From positions 434,001 to 498,000 of the forward strand of contig CANTAL010000191.1 of the NCBI GenBank assembly GCA_947650365.1: a DNA stretch of 64,000 nt, written 5' to 3'. The DNA is from Chamaelirium japonicum. Its lineage: Eukaryota; Streptophyta; Magnoliopsida; Liliales; Melanthiaceae. The notes beneath the pieces were generated by a model, which was given only the letters and a program-made list of their open reading frames with translations, was not told the origin of the DNA and ran no database searches. The translations under genes were made by a program, and so were the position numbers. Below, one piece after another: positions 40,127 through 52,761 of this stretch (its first letter is position 1; each line of letters starts with the position of its first letter).

Positions 40127-42066
40127 ACGATTCATTTTAATTCATTCGTACGATCCATTCTAATGCACTCGTATGATTCATTCTAATTCATTCGCACGAT
40201 CCATTCTAATTCATTCGTATGATCCATTCTAATTTATTTGCACGAATATACGATCCATTCTAATTTATTCTCAAGAATGTATCCATTCTAATTCATTCAT
40301 ACAATCCATTCTAATTTATTCGTACAAATGTATCCATTCTAATTCATTCGTACGATCCATTCTAATTCATTCGTACGATTCATTCTAATTCATTCGTACG
40401 ATACATTCTAATTCATTCGTACGATCCATTCTAATTCATTCGCATGAATGTATCCATTCTAATTCATTCGTACAATCCATTCTAATTCATTCGCACAATC
40501 CATTCTAATTCATTCGTATGATCCATTCTAATTCATTCCCACGATCTATTCCAATTCATTCGCTCGAATGTATCCATTCTAATTCATTCGTTCGATCCAT
40601 TCTAATTCATTCGTACGATCCATTCAAATTCATTCGCATGATCCATTCTAATTCATTCGTACGATCCATTCTAATTCATTCTCACGAATGTAACCTTTCT
40701 AATTCATTTGTATGATCCATTCTAATCCATTCGTACGATCCATTCTAATCCATTCGTACGATCCATTCTAATCCATTCGTACGACCCATTCTAATTCATT
40801 CGTATGATCCATTCTAATTCATTCTCACAAATATAACCTTTCTAATTCATTTGTACGATCCATTCTAATCCATTCGTACGATCCATTCTAATCCATTCGT
40901 ACGATCCATTCTAATTCATTCATACGATCCATTCTAATTCATTTGCTCGAATGTATCCATTCTAATTCTTTTGCACGATCCATTCTAATTCATTCCTATG
41001 ATCCTTTATAATTCATTCGCACGTTCCATTCTAATTCATTCGCTCGAATGCATCCATTCTAATTCATTCGTAGGATCCATTCTAATTCGTTCATACGATC
41101 CATTCTAATTCGTTCGTACGATCGATTCTAATTCATTCGCACGATCCATTCTAATTCATTCGCACAATCCATTCTAATTCATTCGTATGATCCATTCTAA
41201 TTCATTTCTACGATCTATTCTAATTCATTCGTATGATCCATTCTAATTCATTCGTTCGATCCATTCTAATTCATTCGTACAATCCATTCAAATTCATTCA
41301 CATGATTCATTCTAATTCATTCGTACGATCCATTCTAATTCATTCTCACGAATGTAACCTTTCTAATTCATTTGTATGATCCATTCTAATTCATTCGTAC
41401 GATCCAATCTAATCCATTTGTACGATCCATTCTAATCCATTCGTATGATCCAGTCTAATTCATTCGTACGATCCATTCTAATTCATTCGCACGAATGTAT
41501 CCATTCTAATTCATTCGTACGATCCATCCTAATTCATTCGTATGATCCATTCTAATTCATTCACACGATCCATTCCAATTCATTCGCACGATCCATTCTA
41601 ATTCATTCGTTCTATCCATTCTAATTCATTCGTATGATCCAGTCTAATTCATTCGTATGATCCATTCTAATTCATTCCTATGATCTATTCTAATTCATTC
41701 GCTCGAATATATCCATTCTAATTCATTCGTACAATCCATTCTAATTCATTCGCACGATCCATTCTAATTCATTCGTATGATCCATTCTAATTCATTCCTA
41801 CAATCTATTCTAATTCATTCGTACGAATGTATCCATTCCAATTCATTCGTACAATCCATTCTAATTCATTCGCTCGATCCATTGTAATTCATTCCTATGA
41901 TCCATTCTAATTCATTCGTACGATCCATTCTAATTCATTCACTCGAATGTATCCATTCTAATTCATTCGTACGATCCATTCTAATTCATTCGTACGATCC
42001 AATCTAATTCATTCTCACGAATGTAACCTTTCTAATTCATTTGTATGATCCATTCTAATTCGTTCG
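40127..42066 (-). repeat. R block 20
   Basis: R array with TTGCACGAATATACG (40230), an open-frame cassette (40518-40715) and repeated CCTAYRATCTATTC and CGCTCGAATG units to 41950. Confidence 0.9.
40518..40715 (+). repeat. Open-frame cassette, copy 7
   Basis: 65 codons, with CCCACGATCTATTCCAATTC. Closest in order to copy 6. Confidence 0.82.
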
Positions 42067-42159
42067 TGCGAATGAATTAGAATAGATCGTATGAATGAAT
42101 TATAATGGATCGTACGAATGGACTTGAACGCATTGTACGAAAGAATTAGATTGCATCGT
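42067..42159 (+). repeat. F block 21 (short)
   Basis: Four F monomers ending GAACGCATTGTACG, then GATTGCATCGTACGATCC, the same end as F block 8 at 15.0 kb. Confidence 0.87.
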
Positions 42160-42298
42160 ACGATCCATTCTAATTCATTCGTGCGATCCATTCTATTTCA
42201 TTCGCACAAATGTATCCATTCTAATTCATTCGATCGAATGTATTCATTTTAATTCATTCGTACGATCCATTCTAATTCGTTCGTACGATCTAATTCAT
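42160..42298 (-). repeat. R block 21 (short)
   Basis: Six R monomers including CGATCGAATGTATTC. Ends with a truncated CGATCTAATTCATTG. Confidence 0.86.
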
Positions 42299-43432
42299 TG
42301 AGCGAATGAATTAGAATGGATCGTACGAATGAATTAGAATGGATCATAGGAATGAATTAGAATGGATCGTGCAAATGAATTAGAATGGATACATTCGTGC
42401 GAATGAATTAGAATGGATCGTAGGAATGAATTAGAATGGATCGTACGAATGAATTAGAATGGTTACATTCGTGCGAATGAATTAGAATGGACCGTACGAA
42501 TGAATTAGAATGGATCGTAGGAATGAATTAGAATGGATCGTACGAATGAATTAGAATGGATCATAGGAATGAATTAGAATGGATCGTGCAAATGAATTAG
42601 AATGGATACATTCGTGCGAATGAATTAGAATGGATCGTAGGAATGAATTAAAATGGATCGTACGAATGAATTAAAATGGTTACATTCTTGCGAATGAATT
42701 AGACTGGATCGTACAAATGAATTAGAATGGATACATTCGTGCGAATGAATTAGAATGGATCGTAGGAATGAATTAGAATGGATCGTACGAATGAATTAGA
42801 ATGGTTACATTCATGCGAACGAATTAGAATGGATCGTACGAATGAATTAGAATGGATCGTGCGAATGAATTAGAATGGATCAATGAATTAGAATGGATCG
42901 TAGGAATGAATTAGAATGGATCGTACGAATGAATTAGAATGGTTACATTCATGCGAATGAATTAGAATGGATCATACGAATGGATTAGAATGGATCGTGC
43001 AAATGAATTAGAATGGATACATTCGTGCGAATGAATTAGAATGGATCATATGAAAGAATTAGAATGGATCGTGCGAATGAATTAGAATGGATCGTACGAA
43101 TGAATTAGAATGGATCATGCGAATGAATTAGAATGGATCGTACAAATGAATTAGAAAGGTTACATTTGTGAGAATGAATTAGAATGGATCGTACGAATGA
43201 ATTAGAATAGATCGTACGAATGAATTAGAATGGATCGTACCAATAAATTAGAATGGATCGTACGAATGAATTAGAATGGATCGTATGAACGAATTAGAAT
43301 GGATCGTACGAATGAATTAGAATGGATACATTCGAGCGAATGAATTAGAATAGATCGTAGGAATAAATTAGAATGGATCATACGAATGAATTAGAATGGA
43401 TCGTACGAATGAATTAGAATGGTTACATTCGT
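42299..43432 (+). repeat. F block 22
   Basis: Four GTAGG cassettes in about 700 bp (42300-42960), then the GATCATATGAAAGAATTAG unit. Ends at GGTTACATTCGTACGATCC. Confidence 0.9.
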
Positions 43433-44492
43433 ACGATCCATTCTAGTCCATTCGTACGATCCATTCTAATTCATTCGCACGATCCGATCCATTCTAATCC
43501 ATTCGTACGATCCATTCTAATTCAATCTATGATCCATTCTAATTCATTCTCACAAATGTAGCCTTTCTAATTCATTTGTACGATCCATTCTAATTCATTC
43601 GTACGATCCATTCTAATCCATTCGTACGATCCATTCTAATTCATTCGCACGAATGTAACCATTCTAATTCATTCGTACGATTCATTCTAATTCATTCGCA
43701 CGATCCATTCTAATTCATTCGCATAAATATATCCATTCTAATTCATTCCTATGATCCATTCTAATCCATTCGAATGTATCCATTCTAATTCATTCGTACA
43801 ATCCATTCTAATTCATTCGTATGATCCATTCTAATTCATTCCTACGATCTATTCTAATTCATTCGCACAAATGTATCCATTCTAATTCATTCGCACAATC
43901 CAATCTAATTCAAACGTACGATCCATTATAATTCATTCACATGATGTATTCTAATTCATTCGTACGATCCATTCCAATTCTAATTCGTTCGTACGATCCA
44001 TTATAATTCATTCGTATGATCCATTCTAATTCATTCGTACGATCCATTCTAATTCATTCGATCGAATGTATCCATTCTAATTCATTCGTACGATCTATTC
44101 TAATTCATTCGTACGATCCATTCTAATTCATTCATATGATCCATTCTAATTCATTCGCACGAATGTAACCATTCTAATTCATTCGTACGATTCATTCTAA
44201 TTCAATCGTATGAGCTATTCTAATTCATTTGTACGATCCATTCTAATTCATTCATACGATCTATTCTAATTAATTCGCACAATCCATTGTAATTCATTCG
44301 TACAATCCATTGGAATTCATTCGTATGATCCATTCTAACTCATTCGGTGGATCCATTCTAATTCATTCATACGATCTATTCAAATTCATTCGCACAATCT
44401 ATTCTAATTCATTCATACGATCCATTCTAATTCATTTGTATGATCCATTCTAACTTATTCGGTGGATCCATTCGAATTCATTCGCACAAATG
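42961..44492. repeat. 1.5-kb inverted-type higher-order unit, copy A
   Basis: An F part then an R part. Shared markers: GATCATATGAAAG (43040), CATTCGAATGTATCC (43768), CAATCTAATTCAAACG (43901), ATGATGTATTC (43941), CCAATTCTAATTCG (43974), CGATCGAATG (44050), GAGCTATTC (44213), GGTGGATCC (44346 and 44461). Confidence 0.88.
43433..44492 (-). repeat. R block 22
   Basis: R part of copy A. Ends TTCGCACAAATGTG before GTACGAATG. Confidence 0.88.
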
Positions 44493-45003
44493 TGTACGAA
44501 TGAATTAGAATGGATACATTCGAGCGAATGAATTAGAATGGATCATAGGAATGAATTAGAATGGATCGTGAAAATGAATTAGAATGGATACATTCGTGCG
44601 AATGAATTAGAATGGATCATATGAAAGAATTAGAATGGAACGTGCGAATGAATTAGAATGGATCGTACAAATGAATTAGAATGGATCATGTGAATGAATT
44701 AGAATGGATCATACAAATGAATTAGAAAGGTTACATTTGTGAGAATGAATTAGAATGGATCGTACGAATGAATTAGAATAGATCGTACGAATGAATTAGA
44801 ATGGTTCGTACGAATAAATTAGAATGGATCGTACGAATGAATTAGAATGGATCGTATGAATGAATTAGAATGGATCATACGAATGAATTAGAATGGATAC
44901 ATTCGAGCGAATGAATTAGAATAGATCGTAGGAATGAATTAGAATGGATCATACGAATGAATTAGAATGGAACGTACGAATGAAATAGAATGGATACATT
45001 CGT
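44493..45003 (+). repeat. F block 23
   Basis: F part of copy B, closely parallel to 42961-43432, from GTGAAAATG through GATCATATGAAAG and AGAAAGGTTACATTTGTGAG to GAGCG, AATAG and GTAGG. Confidence 0.9.
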
Positions 45004-46133
45004 ACGATCCATTCTAATCCATTCGTACGATCCATTCTAATTCATTCGTACGATCCATTCTAATTCATTCTCACAAATGTAACCTTTCTAATTCATTTGT
45101 ACGATCCATTCTAATTCATTCGTACGATCCATTCTAATCCATTCGTACGATCCATTCTAATCCATTCGTACGATCCATTCTAATTCATTCGCACGAATGT
45201 AACCATTCTAATTCATTCATACGATTCATTCTAATTCATTCGCACGATCCATTCTAATTCATTTGCATAAATATATCCATTCTAATTCATTTGTACGATC
45301 CATTCTAATCCATTCGAATGTATCCATTCTAATTCATTCGTACGATCCATTCTAATTCATTCGTATGATCCATTCTAATTCATTCCTACGATCTATTCTA
45401 ATTCATTCGGACGAATGTATCCATTCTAATTCATTCGCATAATCCAATCTAATTCAAACGTACGATCCATTCTAATTCATTCACATCATGTATTCTAATT
45501 CATTCGTACGATCCATTCCAATTCTAATTCATTCGTACGATCCATTCTAATTCATTCGTATGATCTATTCTAATTTATTCGTACGATCCATTCTAATTCA
45601 TTCGATCGAATGTATCTATTCTAATTCATTCGTACTATCTATTCTAATTCATTCGTACGATCCATTCTAATTCATTCGTATGATCCATTCTAATTCATTC
45701 GCATGAATGTAACCATTCTAATTCATTCGTACGTTTCATTCTAATTCATTCGTATGAGCTATTCTAATTCATTCGTACGATCCATTCTAATTCATTCATA
45801 CGATCTATTCTAATTCATTCCCACAATCCATTGTAATTCATTCGTACGATCCATTCTAATTCATTCGTATGATCCATTCTAACTCATTCGATGGATCCAT
45901 TCTAATTCATTCATACGATCTATTCTAATTCATTCGCACAATCCATTCTAATTCATTCGTACGATCCATTCTAATTCATTCGTATGATCCATTCTAACTC
46001 ATTCGGTGGATCCATTCTAATTCATTCGTATGATCCATTCTAATTCATTCACGATCCACTATAATTCATTCCTATGATCCATTCTAATCCATTCGTACGA
46101 TCCATTCTAATTCCTTCGTATGATCCATTCTAA
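45004..46133 (-). repeat. R block 23
   Basis: Ends at CCATTCTAATTAGAATTAG, a compact joint that reappears at 47581 and, inverted, at 46763. Confidence 0.9.
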
Positions 46134-46465
46134 TTAGAATTAGAATGAATTAGAACGGATACATTCGCGCGAATGAATTTGAATAGATCGTAGGAATGAA
46201 TTAGAATGGATCATACGAATGAATTAGAATGGATCGTACGAATGAATTAGAATGGATACATTCGAATGGATTAGAATGGATCGTATGAATGAATTAGAAT
46301 GGATATATTTATGCGAATGTATTAGAATGGATCGTGCGAATAAATTAGAATGAATCTTACGAATGAATTAGAATGGTTACATTCGTGGGAATGAATTAGA
46401 ATGGATCGTACGAATGGATTAGAATGGATCGTACGAATGAATTAGAATGGATCGTACGAATGAAT
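46134..46465 (+). repeat. F block 24
   Basis: Left inner arm of the 830-bp quasi-palindrome. A direct copy is present at 47590-47890. Confidence 0.9.
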
Positions 46466-46771
46466 TATTCATACGATCTATTTTAATTCATTCGTACGAT
46501 CCATTCTAATTCATTCGCACGAATGTAACCATTCTAATTCATTCGTACGATTCATTCTAATTCATTCGCACGATCCATTCTAATTCATTCGCATAAATAT
46601 ATCCATTCTAATTCATTCGTACGATCCATTCTAATCCATTCGAATGTATCCATTCTAATTCATTCGTACGATCCATTCTAATTCATTCGTATGATCCATT
46701 CTAATTCATTCCTATGATCTATTCTAATTCATTCGCTCGAATGTATCCATTCTAATTCATTCTAATTCTAA
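46466..46771 (-). repeat. R block 24
   Basis: Right inner arm of the quasi-palindrome and also the equivalent of 43640-43860 and 45180-45420 in copies A and B. Confidence 0.9.
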
Positions 46772-46870
46772 TTAGAATGGATCATACGAATGAATTAGAA
46801 TGGATCGTACGAATGGATTAGAATGGATCATAATAATGAATTAGAATGGATCGTGCGAATGAATTATAAT
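46760..46870 (+). repeat. Inverted insertion with flanking duplication (F block 25)
   Basis: Absent from the equivalent places in copies A and B. Its content is the reverse complement of 46036-46133, about 0.65 kb upstream. GTATCCATTCTAATTCATTC lies on both sides (46743 and 46871). Confidence 0.83.
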
Positions 46871-47590
46871 GTATCCATTCTAATTCATTCGCACAATCCA
46901 ATCTAATTTAAATGTACGATTTATTCTAATTCATTCACATGATGTATTCTAATTCATTCGTACGATCCATTCCAATTCTAATTCATTCGTACGATCCATT
47001 CTGATTCATTCGTATGATCCATTCTAATTCATTCGTACGATCCATTCTAATTCACTCGCTCGAATGTATCCATTCTAATTCATTCGTATGATCTATTCTA
47101 ATTCATTCGTACGATCCATTCTAATTCATTCATATGATCCATTCTAATTCATTCGCATGAATGTAACCATTCTAATTCATTCGTACGATTCATTCTAATT
47201 CATTCGTATGAGCTATTCTAATTCATTCGTACGATCCATTCTAATTCATTCATACGATCTATTCTAATTCATTCACACAATCCATTCTAATTCATTCGTA
47301 CGATCCATTCTAATTCATTCGTATGATCCATTCTAACTCATTCGGTGGATCCATAATAATTCATTCATACGATCTATTCTAATTCATTCGCACAATCCAT
47401 TCTAATTCATTCGTACGATCCATTCTAATTCATTCGTATGATCCATTCTAACTCATTCGGTGGATCCATTCTAATTCATTCGTACGATCCATTCTAATTC
47501 ATTCGCACGATCCATTCTAATTCATTCCTATGATCCATTCTAATCCATTCGTACGATCCATTCTAATTCATTCGTATGATCCATTCTAAT
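46869..47590 (-). repeat. R block 25
   Basis: Resumes the copy C order at GTATCCATTC, CAATCTAATTTAAATG and runs to the TAATTAGAATTAGAATG joint. Confidence 0.9.
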
Positions 47591-48088
47591 TAGAATTAGA
47601 ATGAATTAGAATGGATACATTCGAGCGAATGAATTAGAATAGATCGTAGGAATGAATTAGAATGGATCATACGAATGAATTAGAATGGATCGTACGAATG
47701 AATTAGAATGGATACATTCGAATGGATTAGAATGGATCGTACGAATGAATTAGAATGGATATATTTATGCGAATGAATTAGAATGGATCGTGCGAATGAA
47801 TTAGAATGAATCGTACGAATGAATTAGAATGGTTACACTCGTGCGAATGAATTAGAATGGATCGTACGAATGGATTAGAATGGATCGTACGAATGGATTA
47901 GAATGGATCATACGAATGAATTAGAATGGATCGTACAAATGAATTAGAAAGGTTATATTTGTGAGAATGAATTAGATTGGATCGTACGAATGAATTAGAA
48001 TGGATCGTACGAATGGATTAGAATGGATCGGATCGTGCGAATGAATTAGAATGGATCGTACGAATGGATTAGAATGGATCGTACGAAT
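47591..48088 (+). repeat. F block 26
   Basis: First 300 bp repeat F block 24 (1456 bp upstream). Continues with AGAAAGGTTATATTTGTGAG and a GGATCGGATCGTGCG slip near 48028. Confidence 0.9.
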
Positions 48089-48727
48089 GTAACCATTCTA
48101 ATTCATTCGTACGATCTATTCTAATTCGTTCGTATGATCCATTCTATTTCATTCCTACGATCTATTCTAATTCATTCGCTCGAATGTATCCATTCTAATT
48201 CATTCGTATGATCCATTCTAATTCGTTCATACGATCCATTCTAATTCATTCGTACGATCCATTCTAATTTAATCGTACGATCCATTCTAATTCATTCGTA
48301 CGATCTATTCTAATTCATTCGTACGATCCATTCTCATTCATTCTCACAAATGTAACATTTCTAATTCATTTGTACGATCCATTCTAATTCATTCGTACGA
48401 TCCATTCTAATTCATTCGCACGAATGTATCCATTCTAATTCAAATTCGTTCGCACGATCCATTATAATTCATTCACACGATCTATTCTAATTCATTCGCA
48501 CGATCCATTCTAATTCATTCGTATGATCCATTCTAATTCATTCGTACGATCCATTCTAATTCATTTGCATGAATGGATCCATTCTAATCCATTCGTACGA
48601 TCCATTCTAATTCATTCATACGATCAATTCTAATTCATTCGCACGATCCATTCTAATTTATTCGTACGATCCATTCTAATTCATTCGTACAATGCGTTCG
48701 TACGAACCATTCTAATGCATTCATTCA
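48089..48727 (-). repeat. R block 26
   Basis: R array with CCTACGATCTATTC-CTCGAATG (48153) and, at its end, a shortened ACAATGCGTTCGTACG. Confidence 0.9.
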
Positions 48728-49213
48728 TACGAATGAATTAGAATGGTTACATTCGTGCGAAAGAATTAGAATGGATCGTACGAATAAATTAGAATGGATA
48801 CATTCGTACAAATGAATTAGAACGGATCGTGCGAATGAATTAGAATGGATCGTACAAATGAATTAGAAAGGTTAGATTTGTGAGAATGAATTAGATTGGA
48901 TCGTACGAATGAATTAGAATAGATCGTACGAATGAATTAGAATGGATCGTACGAATAAATTAGAACGGATCGTACGAATGAATTAGAATGGATCATATGA
49001 ATGAATTAGAATGGATCGTATGAATGAATTAGAATGGATACATTCGAGCGAATGAATTAGAATAGATCGTAGAAATGAATTAGAATGGATCATACGAATG
49101 AATTAGAAAGGATTGTGCGAATGAATTAGAATCGATTGTACGAATGAATTAGAATGGATACATTCGTGCGAATAAATTAGAATGGATCGGATGAATGAAT
49201 TAGAATGGATCGT
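48728..49213 (+). repeat. F block 27
   Basis: Related to the F parts of copies A and B (ACAAATG, AGAAAGG, AATAG, GGATCGTACGAATAAATTAG), ending GAGCG, AATAG, GTAGAAATG. Switch at CGTACAATTCATTC. Confidence 0.9.
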
Positions 49214-51011
49214 ACAATTCATTCTAATTCATTCGTACGATCCATTCTAATGCATACGTACGATTCATTCTAATTCATTCGCACGATCCATTCTAATTCA
49301 TTCGTACGATCCATTTTTATTCATTCATACGATCCATTCTAATTCATTCGCACAATCCATTCTAATTCACTCGTACGATCCATTCTAATTCATTCGTATG
49401 ATCCATTCTAAATCATTCCTACGATCTATTCTAATTCATTCGCTCGAATGTATCCATTCTAATTCATTCGTACGATCCATTCTAATTCGTTCATACGATC
49501 CATTCTAATTCATTCTCACTAATGTAACCTTTCTAATTCATTCGTACGATCCATTCTAATTCATTCGCACGAATCCATTCTAATTTATTTGCATAATCCA
49601 TTCGAATTCATTCGTACGATCCATTCTAATTCATTCGTATGATCCATTCTAACTCATTCGGTGGATCCATTCTAATTCATTCGTACGATCCATTCTAATT
49701 TATTCGCACGATCCATTCTAACTCATTCGTACGATCCATTCTTATTCATTTGTACGATCCATTCTAATTTATTTGCACGAATATAAGATCCATTCTAATT
49801 CATTCGCACGATCCATTCTAATTCATTCGTACGATCCATTCTTATCAATTCATACGATCCATTCTAATTCATTCGCACAATCCATTCTAATTCATTCGTA
49901 CGATCCATTCTAATTCATTCGTATGATCCATTCTAACTCATTCGTACGAATGTATCCATTCTAATTCATTCGTACGATCCATTCTAATTCATTCGCATGA
50001 TCCATTCTAACTCATTCGGTGGATCCATTCTAATTTATTCGTACGATCCAATCTAATTCATTCGCTCGAATGTATCCATTCTAATTGATTCGTTCGATCC
50101 ATTCTAATTCATTCGTACGATCCATTCTAATTCATTCGCACGAATGTAACCATTCTAATTCATTCGTACAATCCATTCTAATTCATTCGCACGATCCATT
50201 CTAATTCATTCACACAAATGTATCCATTCTAATTCATTCGTTTGATCCATTCTAATTCATTCGCATAAATATATCCATTCTAATTCATTCGTAAGATCCA
50301 TTCTAATTCATTCGCACGATCCATTCTAATTCAGTCGCACAAATGTATCCATTCTAATTCATTCGTACAGTCCATTCTAATTCATTCGCATGATCCATTC
50401 TAATTCATTCGTACGATCCATTCTAATTCATTTGTACGATCCATTCTAATTCTTTCATATGATCCATTCTAATTCATTCGCACGAATGTATCCATTCTAG
50501 TTCATTCGTACAATCCATTCTAATTCATTCGCACGATCCATTCTAATTCATTCGTACGATCCATTCTAATTCATTCGCACGAACGTAACCATTCTAATTC
50601 ATTCGTACGATCCATTCTAATTCATTCCTACGATCTATTCTAATTCATTCGCACGAATGTATCTAATTCATTTGCACGATCCATTCTAATTCATTCCTAT
50701 GATTCATTCTAATTCATTCGTACGATCCATTCTAATTCATTCGCTCGAATGTATCCATTCTAATTCATTCATACGATCCATTCTAATTCATTTCTAATTC
50801 ATTCGTACGATCCATTCTAATTCATTCGTACGATCCATTGTAATTCATTCATACAATCCATTCAAATTCATTCGCACAATTGTATCCATTCAAATTCAGT
50901 CGTACGATCCATTCTAATTAATTCGTACGATCCATTCTAATTCATTCTCACGAATGTAACCTTTCTAATTCATTCGTACGATCCGTTCTAATTCATTCGC
51001 ACGATCTATAC
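49214..51011 (-). repeat. R block 27
   Basis: R array with GGTGGATCC at 49660 and 50020, TTGCACGAATATAAG (49772) and a GTAGG-type R cassette (50580-50760). Slipped monomers near 50655 and 50790. Confidence 0.9.
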
Positions 51012-51790
51012 ATTCATACGACTGAATTAGAATGGATCGTGCGAATTAATTTGAATGGATCGTACGATTGAATTTGAATGGATACATTTGTGCGAATGAA
51101 TCTGAATGGATTGTATGAATGAATTACAATGGATCATACGAATGGATTAGAATGGATCGTACGAATGAATTAGAATGGATCATAGAAATGAATTAGAAAG
51201 GTTACATTCGTGAGAATGAATTAGAATGGATCATACGAATGAATTAGAATGGATCATGCGAATGAATTTGAATGGATCGTACGAATGAATTAGATTGGAT
51301 CATGCGAATGAATTTGAATGGATCGTACGAATGAATTAGAATGGATCGAACGAATGAATTAGAATGGATACATTCGAGTGAATGAATTAGAATAGATCGT
51401 AGGAATGAATTAGAATGGATCATACGAATGAATTAGAATGGATCGTGCGAATGAACTAGAATGGATTATACGAATGAATTAGAATGGATACATTCATGCG
51501 AATGAATTAGAATGGATCGTACGAATGAATTAGAATGAATCTTACGAATGAATTAGAATGGATCGTACGAATGAATTAGAATGGATACATTTGTACGAAT
51601 AAATTAGAATGAATTGTACGAATGAATTAGAATGGATACATTCTTGCGAATAAATTAGAATGGATCGTATATTCGTGCAAATAAATTGTAATGGATCATA
51701 CGAATGAATTAGAATGGATCGTGCGAATGAATTAGAATGAATCGTACGAATGCATTAGAATGGATCGTACGAATGAATTAGAATGAATCG
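51012..51790 (+). repeat. F block 28
   Basis: GAACG, GAGTG, AATAG, GTAGG order (51345-51410), CGTATATTCGTGCAAATAA (51666), then ATGCATTAG and GAATCGTACGATCC. Confidence 0.9.
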
Positions 51791-52109
51791 TACGATCCAT
51801 TCTAATTCATTCGTCCGAACCATTCTAATTCATTCGCACGAATGTATCCATTCTAATTCATTCGTACAATCCATTCTAATTAATTTGCACGATCCATTCA
51901 AATTCATTCGTATGATCCATTCTAATTCATTCCTAAGATCTATTCTAATTCATTCGCTCGAATGTATCCATTCTAATTCAGTCGTTCGATCCATTCTAAA
52001 TCATTCGTACGATCCATTCAAATTCATTCGCATGATCCATTCTAATTCATTCGTACGATCGATTCTAATTCATTCTCACGAATGTAACCTTTCTAATTCA
52101 TTGGTATGA
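51783..52109 (+). repeat. Open-frame cassette, copy 8 (longest, 108 codons)
   Basis: The open stretch begins nine bases inside the F block and runs across the inversion junction into R block 28. This is strong evidence that the frame is accidental. Confidence 0.83.
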
Positions 52110-52761
52110 TCCATTCTAATTCATTCGTACGATCCATTCTAATCCATTCGTACCTTCCATTCTAATCCATTCGTACAATCCATTCTAATCCATTCGTACA
52201 ATCCATTCTAATTCATTCGTACGATCCATTCTAATTCATTCTCACAAATGTAACCTTTCTAATTCATTTGTACGATCCATTCTAATCCATTCGTACGATC
52301 CATTCTAATTCATTTGCACGAATGTAACCATTCTAATTCATTCGTACGATCCATTTTAATTCATTCCTACGATCCATTCTAATTCATTCGCACGAATGTA
52401 TCCATTCTAATTCATTCCTATGATCCATTCTAATCCATTCATACGATCCATTCTAATTCATTCGCATGATCCATTCTAATTCAATCGTATGATCCATTCT
52501 AATTCATTCTCACAAATGTATCCACTTTAATTCATTTGTATGATCCATTCTAATTTATTCATACGATCCATTCTAATTCATTCGCACGATCCATTCTAAT
52601 TTTTTCGTACGATCCATTCTAATTCATTCGTATGAATATATCTATTCTAATTCATTCGTATGATCCATTCTAATTTATTCGCACGATCTATTCTAATTCA
52701 TTCGTACGATCCATTCTAATTCATTCGTACAATCCATTCTAATTCATTCGCACGAATGTAT
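51791..52761 (-). repeat. R block 28
   Basis: Opens CGTCCGAACC, then open-frame cassette, CTCAC cassettes and a GTAGG-type R unit (52315-52420). Ends AATGTATCATACGAATG. Confidence 0.9.

Larger units (their letters stand above)
44493..46133. repeat. 1.5-kb inverted-type higher-order unit, copy B
   Basis: Markers lie about 1543 bp from copy A: CATTCGAATGTATCC 45311, CATCATGTATTC 45484, CCAATTCTAATTC 45516, CGATCGAATG 45603, GAGCTATTC, CGATGGATCC 45890, GGTGGATCC 46006. Its F-to-R joint is at the same place as copy A's. Confidence 0.88.
46036..46868. repeat. About 830-bp quasi-palindrome
   Basis: R23 tail plus F24 (46036-46465) is the reverse complement of R24 plus F25 (46466-46868). CCATTCTAATTAGAAT at 46125 pairs with ATTCTAATTAGAATGG ending 46780 (sum 92905). 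In mirror order both arms carry GAGCG/GCGCG, AATAG with GTAGG/ATAGG, CATTCGAATGGATTAG, ATATATTTATGCG, AATCTTACG/AATCGTACG and GTTACATTCGTG. The F arm is about 25 bp longer near the axis, close to one extra 23-mer. Confidence 0.9.
46134..47590. repeat. 1.5-kb inverted-type higher-order unit, copy C
   Basis: Joint-to-joint length is 1456 bp (46125 to 47581). The R part repeats the copy A and B markers (ATGATGTATTC 46939, CCAATTCTAATTC 46972, GAGCTATTC 47211, GGTGGATCC 47344 and 47459), but the F part is shortened and about 110 bp of inverted sequence is inserted (46760-46870). Confidence 0.87.

Noticed and set aside
46743-46890. Mobile element insertion with target-site duplication
   Set aside because: The flanking GTATCCATTCTAATTCATTC is a common monomer of the array and the insert is local sequence in inverted orientation, so a template switch is the simpler reading.
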